A stretch of DNA of 64,000 bases from the NCBI RefSeq assembly GCF_003096075.1, contig NZ_CP015449.1, forward strand, positions 3,589,001-3,653,000, given 5' to 3'. This document shows, in pieces, positions 61,886 to 64,000 of this stretch. Source of the DNA: Dietzia lutea. GTDB taxonomy: Bacteria; Actinomycetota; Actinomycetes; Mycobacteriales; Mycobacteriaceae. Every line of letters begins with the position of its first letter. Position 1 is the stretch's first letter. A model generated the notes under the pieces. That model was given only the letters and a program-made list of their open reading frames with translations, ran no database searches and had not been told where the DNA came from. A program made the position numbers and the translations under genes.

Positions 61886-62190
61886 ATGACCGGTGACAGC
61901 GATCGGACCGAGCAGGGACGTCACCAGCAGTCGCGGCCCCGCGCTGCCTGGGGTGGCCGTTGCCGTACCGGGCGACCGGCGTCGAGCCCATCTCCGAGGA
62001 ATTGCTGCCGCCGGAGGAGACCCTGGCCGACGCCCGCGCTCTGCTCGAGGCGGGGCGCCCGTTCGCGGCTTACGAGGCACTCGAGGTCCGGTGAAGTCCT
62101 GCCCTGACGACGAACGCGAGCTGTGGCAGGGGCTGGCCCAGCTGTGCGTGGGCGTGACCCACCACGAGCGTGTTCCCCAGGCGAAGTCAG
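61886..62190 (+). pseudogene. DUF309 family protein, decayed
   Basis: Three frames on the plus strand encode parts of a DUF309 protein. The first (MTGDSDRTEQGRHQQSRPR from ATG 61886) shifts near 61950 to EPISEELLPPEETLADARAL and GRPFAAYEALEVR, which ends at a TGA where tryptophan is usual. A further shift gives KSCPDDERELWQGLAQLCVGVTHHER. The C-terminal helices are missing. No function remains. Confidence 0.8.
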
Positions 62191-62356
62191 AGCGCGAGTT
62201 GAGATCGTGTGGGCGAGGCAGCGGCCACGCATTCTGTTCCGGAAGCCGCCATTCGAATATCCGTCTCGCCGATCTTCAACTGACGCTCGCACGGCCCACC
62301 GTCCCGCTTCTCGCCGCGCGTCGCCCGTCTGCTCGCGCGAACCGACAGGCAGCCGC

Positions 62357-64000
62357 CTACAGCCCCCGCGCCATGTCCACGAAGCGCGAGTAGTGGAGCT
62401 GGTGGGCGACCGTGATCGTGGACGTGGGACCGCCACGGTGCTTACCCAGGATCAGGTCGGCCTCGCCGGCCCTCGGGTCGTCGCGCTCGGAGGCGTCCGG
62501 GCGGTGCAGCAGCATGACGATGTCCGCGTCCTGCTCCAGCGAGCCGGACTCACGGAGGTCGGAGACCTGCGGCCGCTTATCAGTTCGCTGCTCCGGCCCA
62601 CGGTTCAGCTGCGAGATCGCGATCAAGGGCACGTCGATCTCCTTGGCCAGCAGTTTGAGCTGACGAGAGAACTCCGAGACCTCCTGCTGACGCGACTCGA
62701 CCTTCTTGCCCGAGGACATCAGCTGGAGGTAGTCCACCACGATCAGCCGCAGGTCGTGCTTCTGCTTGAGCCGACGGGCCTTGGCGCGGATCTCCATCAT
62801 CGTCATGTTGGGAGAGTCGTCGATGAACAGCGGCGCCTCGGAGATCTCACCCATCCGCCGGGCCAGCCGCGTCCAGTCCTCGTCGCTCATCTTGCCCGAC
62901 TTCATGTCGGACAGCTTGACCCGCGCCTCGGCGCTCATCAGACGCATCACGATCTCGGTGCGGCTCATCTCCAGCGAGAACACCACGGAGGAGAGCCCGT
63001 GCTTGATGGAGCAGGACCGCATGATGTCCAAGCCGATGGTGGAGTTGTGCGTCGGGATCGCGGTGGGACCCGCCAGGTAGAGGTGGTCGTCGGCGGCCAC
63101 CTCGATGCACTTGACCGGCACGCTCGCGGCACCGCGCACGTCGGTGATGAGCCGCGCCGCACGCCCGGAGTCCGGGTGCTCGGGGACGACGATGCCAAAG
63201 TCGCAGACCAGCATGAGCGTGTCCAGCGACTTGGTGGTGACGATCTGCTCGGTGCCGCCCATCTCGATGCGCCACTCGTGTTCGGCGTCGGCGACCAGCT
63301 CGGGGCCGTCGTTGAACCGCACGGTGAAGCAGGGACGGTCCTCCCACACCTCGGTCACGGCCACGACCTCGGTGGGCTGCCCGTCGGCGCCCAGCACGCG
63401 GTCACCCACCGCGACCTCGCCCATGGTGGTCTGACCGTCCGGGGTGGGCAGGACGGTGTCCAGGGCGAGAGCCTTACCCACACCCGGGCGGGCGGCGATG
63501 ATGATCATCTGCCCGCCGTGCAGGCCGTTGGTGACGGCGTCCAGGTCCGCGAACCCGGTGGGCACGCCCTGCGAGAGGCCGCCGGCGGTGTGGATTGCGT
63601 CGATCTCGTCCATCGTGGGCTGCAGCAGCTCCTCGATGATGACGTAGTCCTCGGTGGTGCGGCGCTCGGTGACCTCGAAGATCTCCGCCTGCGCCCGGTC
63701 CACGACTTCGGCGACGTCCGAACCCTCGGAACCCGAGTAGCCGTACTGCACGATGCGGGTGCCCGCGTCGACCAGACGACGCAGTACCGCCTTCTCCGCG
63801 ACGATCTGGGCGTAGTACCCCGCGTTGGCCGCGGTGGGCACGGTCGAGATCAGCGTGTGGAGGTAGGGCGCACCACCGGCGCGGCGGAGATCCCCGCGGC
63901 GATCGAGCTCGGCGGCCACGGTCACCGCATCGGCCGGCTCCCCGCGCGCGTACAGGTCGAGGATGACGTCGTAGATGGCCTGATGCGACGGCTTGTAGAA
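62357..64000 (-). CDS. dnaB: Replicative DNA helicase DnaB with intein (5' end outside window)
   Basis: 547 residues are visible on the minus strand; the N-terminus lies beyond base 64000. The first part is the end of the N-terminal primase-binding domain and linker (LISTVPTAANAGYYAQIV, TTEDYVIIEELLQPTMDEID). The RecA-like helicase domain follows: PTGFADLDAVTNGLHGGQMI and ARPGVGK, where the Walker A motif is split by an intein at GK/S. After it come VVFSLEMSRTEIVMRLMS, LIVVDYLQLMSS (Walker B) and ESGSLEQDADIVMLLHR. Splicing must occur for the ATPase site to form. DnaB unwinds DNA at the replication fork. Confidence 0.95.
   Translation of the reverse strand, partial: FYKPSHQAIYDVILDLYARGEPADAVTVAAELDRRGDLRRAGGAPYLHTLISTVPTAANAGYYAQIVAEKAVLRRLVDAGTRIVQYGYSGSEGSDVAEVVDRAQAEIFEVTERRTTEDYVIIEELLQPTMDEIDAIHTAGGLSQGVPTGFADLDAVTNGLHGGQMIIIAARPGVGKALALDTVLPTPDGQTTMGEVAVGDRVLGADGQPTEVVAVTEVWEDRPCFTVRFNDGPELVADAEHEWRIEMGGTEQIVTTKSLDTLMLVCDFGIVVPEHPDSGRAARLITDVRGAASVPVKCIEVAADDHLYLAGPTAIPTHNSTIGLDIMRSCSIKHGLSSVVFSLEMSRTEIVMRLMSAEARVKLSDMKSGKMSDEDWTRLARRMGEISEAPLFIDDSPNMTMMEIRAKARRLKQKHDLRLIVVDYLQLMSSGKKVESRQQEVSEFSRQLKLLAKEIDVPLIAISQLNRGPEQRTDKRPQVSDLRESGSLEQDADIVMLLHRPDASERDDPRAGEADLILGKHRGGPTSTITVAHQLHYSRFVDMARGL
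63044..63472 (-). other. Mini-intein in DnaB, class 3 type (143 aa)
   Basis: An in-frame insertion of 143 residues splits Walker A between GVGK and Ser. It starts with alanine (ALALDTVLPTPDG), not Cys or Ser, and ends THN before Ser(+1). Trp67 in AEHEW (block B), Cys122 in VKCIEV (block F) and Thr141 in PTHN (block G) form the Trp-Cys-Thr set of class 3 inteins, in which the block F cysteine makes the first branched ester. There is no homing endonuclease domain. The dnaB-carrying mycobacterial and phage inteins of this class insert at the same sort of site. Confidence 0.88.

Noticed and set aside
1-64000. CRISPR arrays, tRNA or rRNA genes, intact transposases, prophage or plasmid origins.
   Set aside because: None was found: no spaced direct repeats, no tRNA-like cloverleaf recognised, no transposase or integrase similarity in any frame.

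Overview
The window is about 70% GC, with many GTG starts, ATGA/GTGA stop-start overlaps and several probable leaderless genes. Together with the protein families this points to a mycolic-acid actinobacterium (order Mycobacteriales); Dietzia or a close relative is the best guess from the protein style. No rRNA, tRNA, CRISPR array or intact insertion sequence was seen.

The core (about 9.2-45.3 kb) is an aerobic (oxygen-dependent, late cobalt insertion) cobalamin region in several transcription units. Five cobalamin riboswitches sit ahead of (1) a BtuF-C-D type importer translationally coupled to a FhuF-like iron-sulfur protein, (2) cobN-cobF-cobA on the minus strand, (3) cobH-cobIJ-bluB, (4) a ChlI/ChlD-type chelatase gene followed by cobO-cobB, and (5) cobQ-cobK on the minus strand. 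cobG and cobL-cobM lack an obvious riboswitch. Together these cover most steps from uroporphyrinogen III to adenosylcobyric acid plus the lower ligand dimethylbenzimidazole. Genes for the aminopropanol arm and nucleotide-loop assembly are not in the window.

Inside the core lies a zinc-uptake locus (27.6-32.8 kb): divergent AztA ATPase and AztB permease around a perfect TGATAA-TCG-TTATCA palindrome (a Zur-box candidate), an AztC-type zinc-binding protein, and two lipoproteins of AztD type or look.

The left flank (0-9.2 kb) holds catabolic and regulatory genes: dienelactone hydrolase, old yellow enzyme, two TetR regulators with recognisable operators, a formamidase and a DUF2236 oxygenase. The right flank (45.3-64 kb) holds a six-gene Liv-type ABC operon with a built-in acyl-CoA synthetase, an MHS-type transporter, an unusual MurE paralogue, NDH-2, a PAP2 phosphatase, a general-stress-type membrane protein, a MetE-family methyltransferase and the 3' part of dnaB, which carries a 143-residue mini-intein with the features of class 3.

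Many genes are decayed: SnoaL-like protein, beta-carbonic anhydrase, LysR regulator, Abi/HEPN protein, a three-gene siderophore-type ABC transporter, a response regulator scrap, a second bluB copy and a DUF309 gene. Small genes with strong ribosome-binding sites (54, 62 and 58 codons) are also present. All assignments come from reading the sequence; no database search was run.
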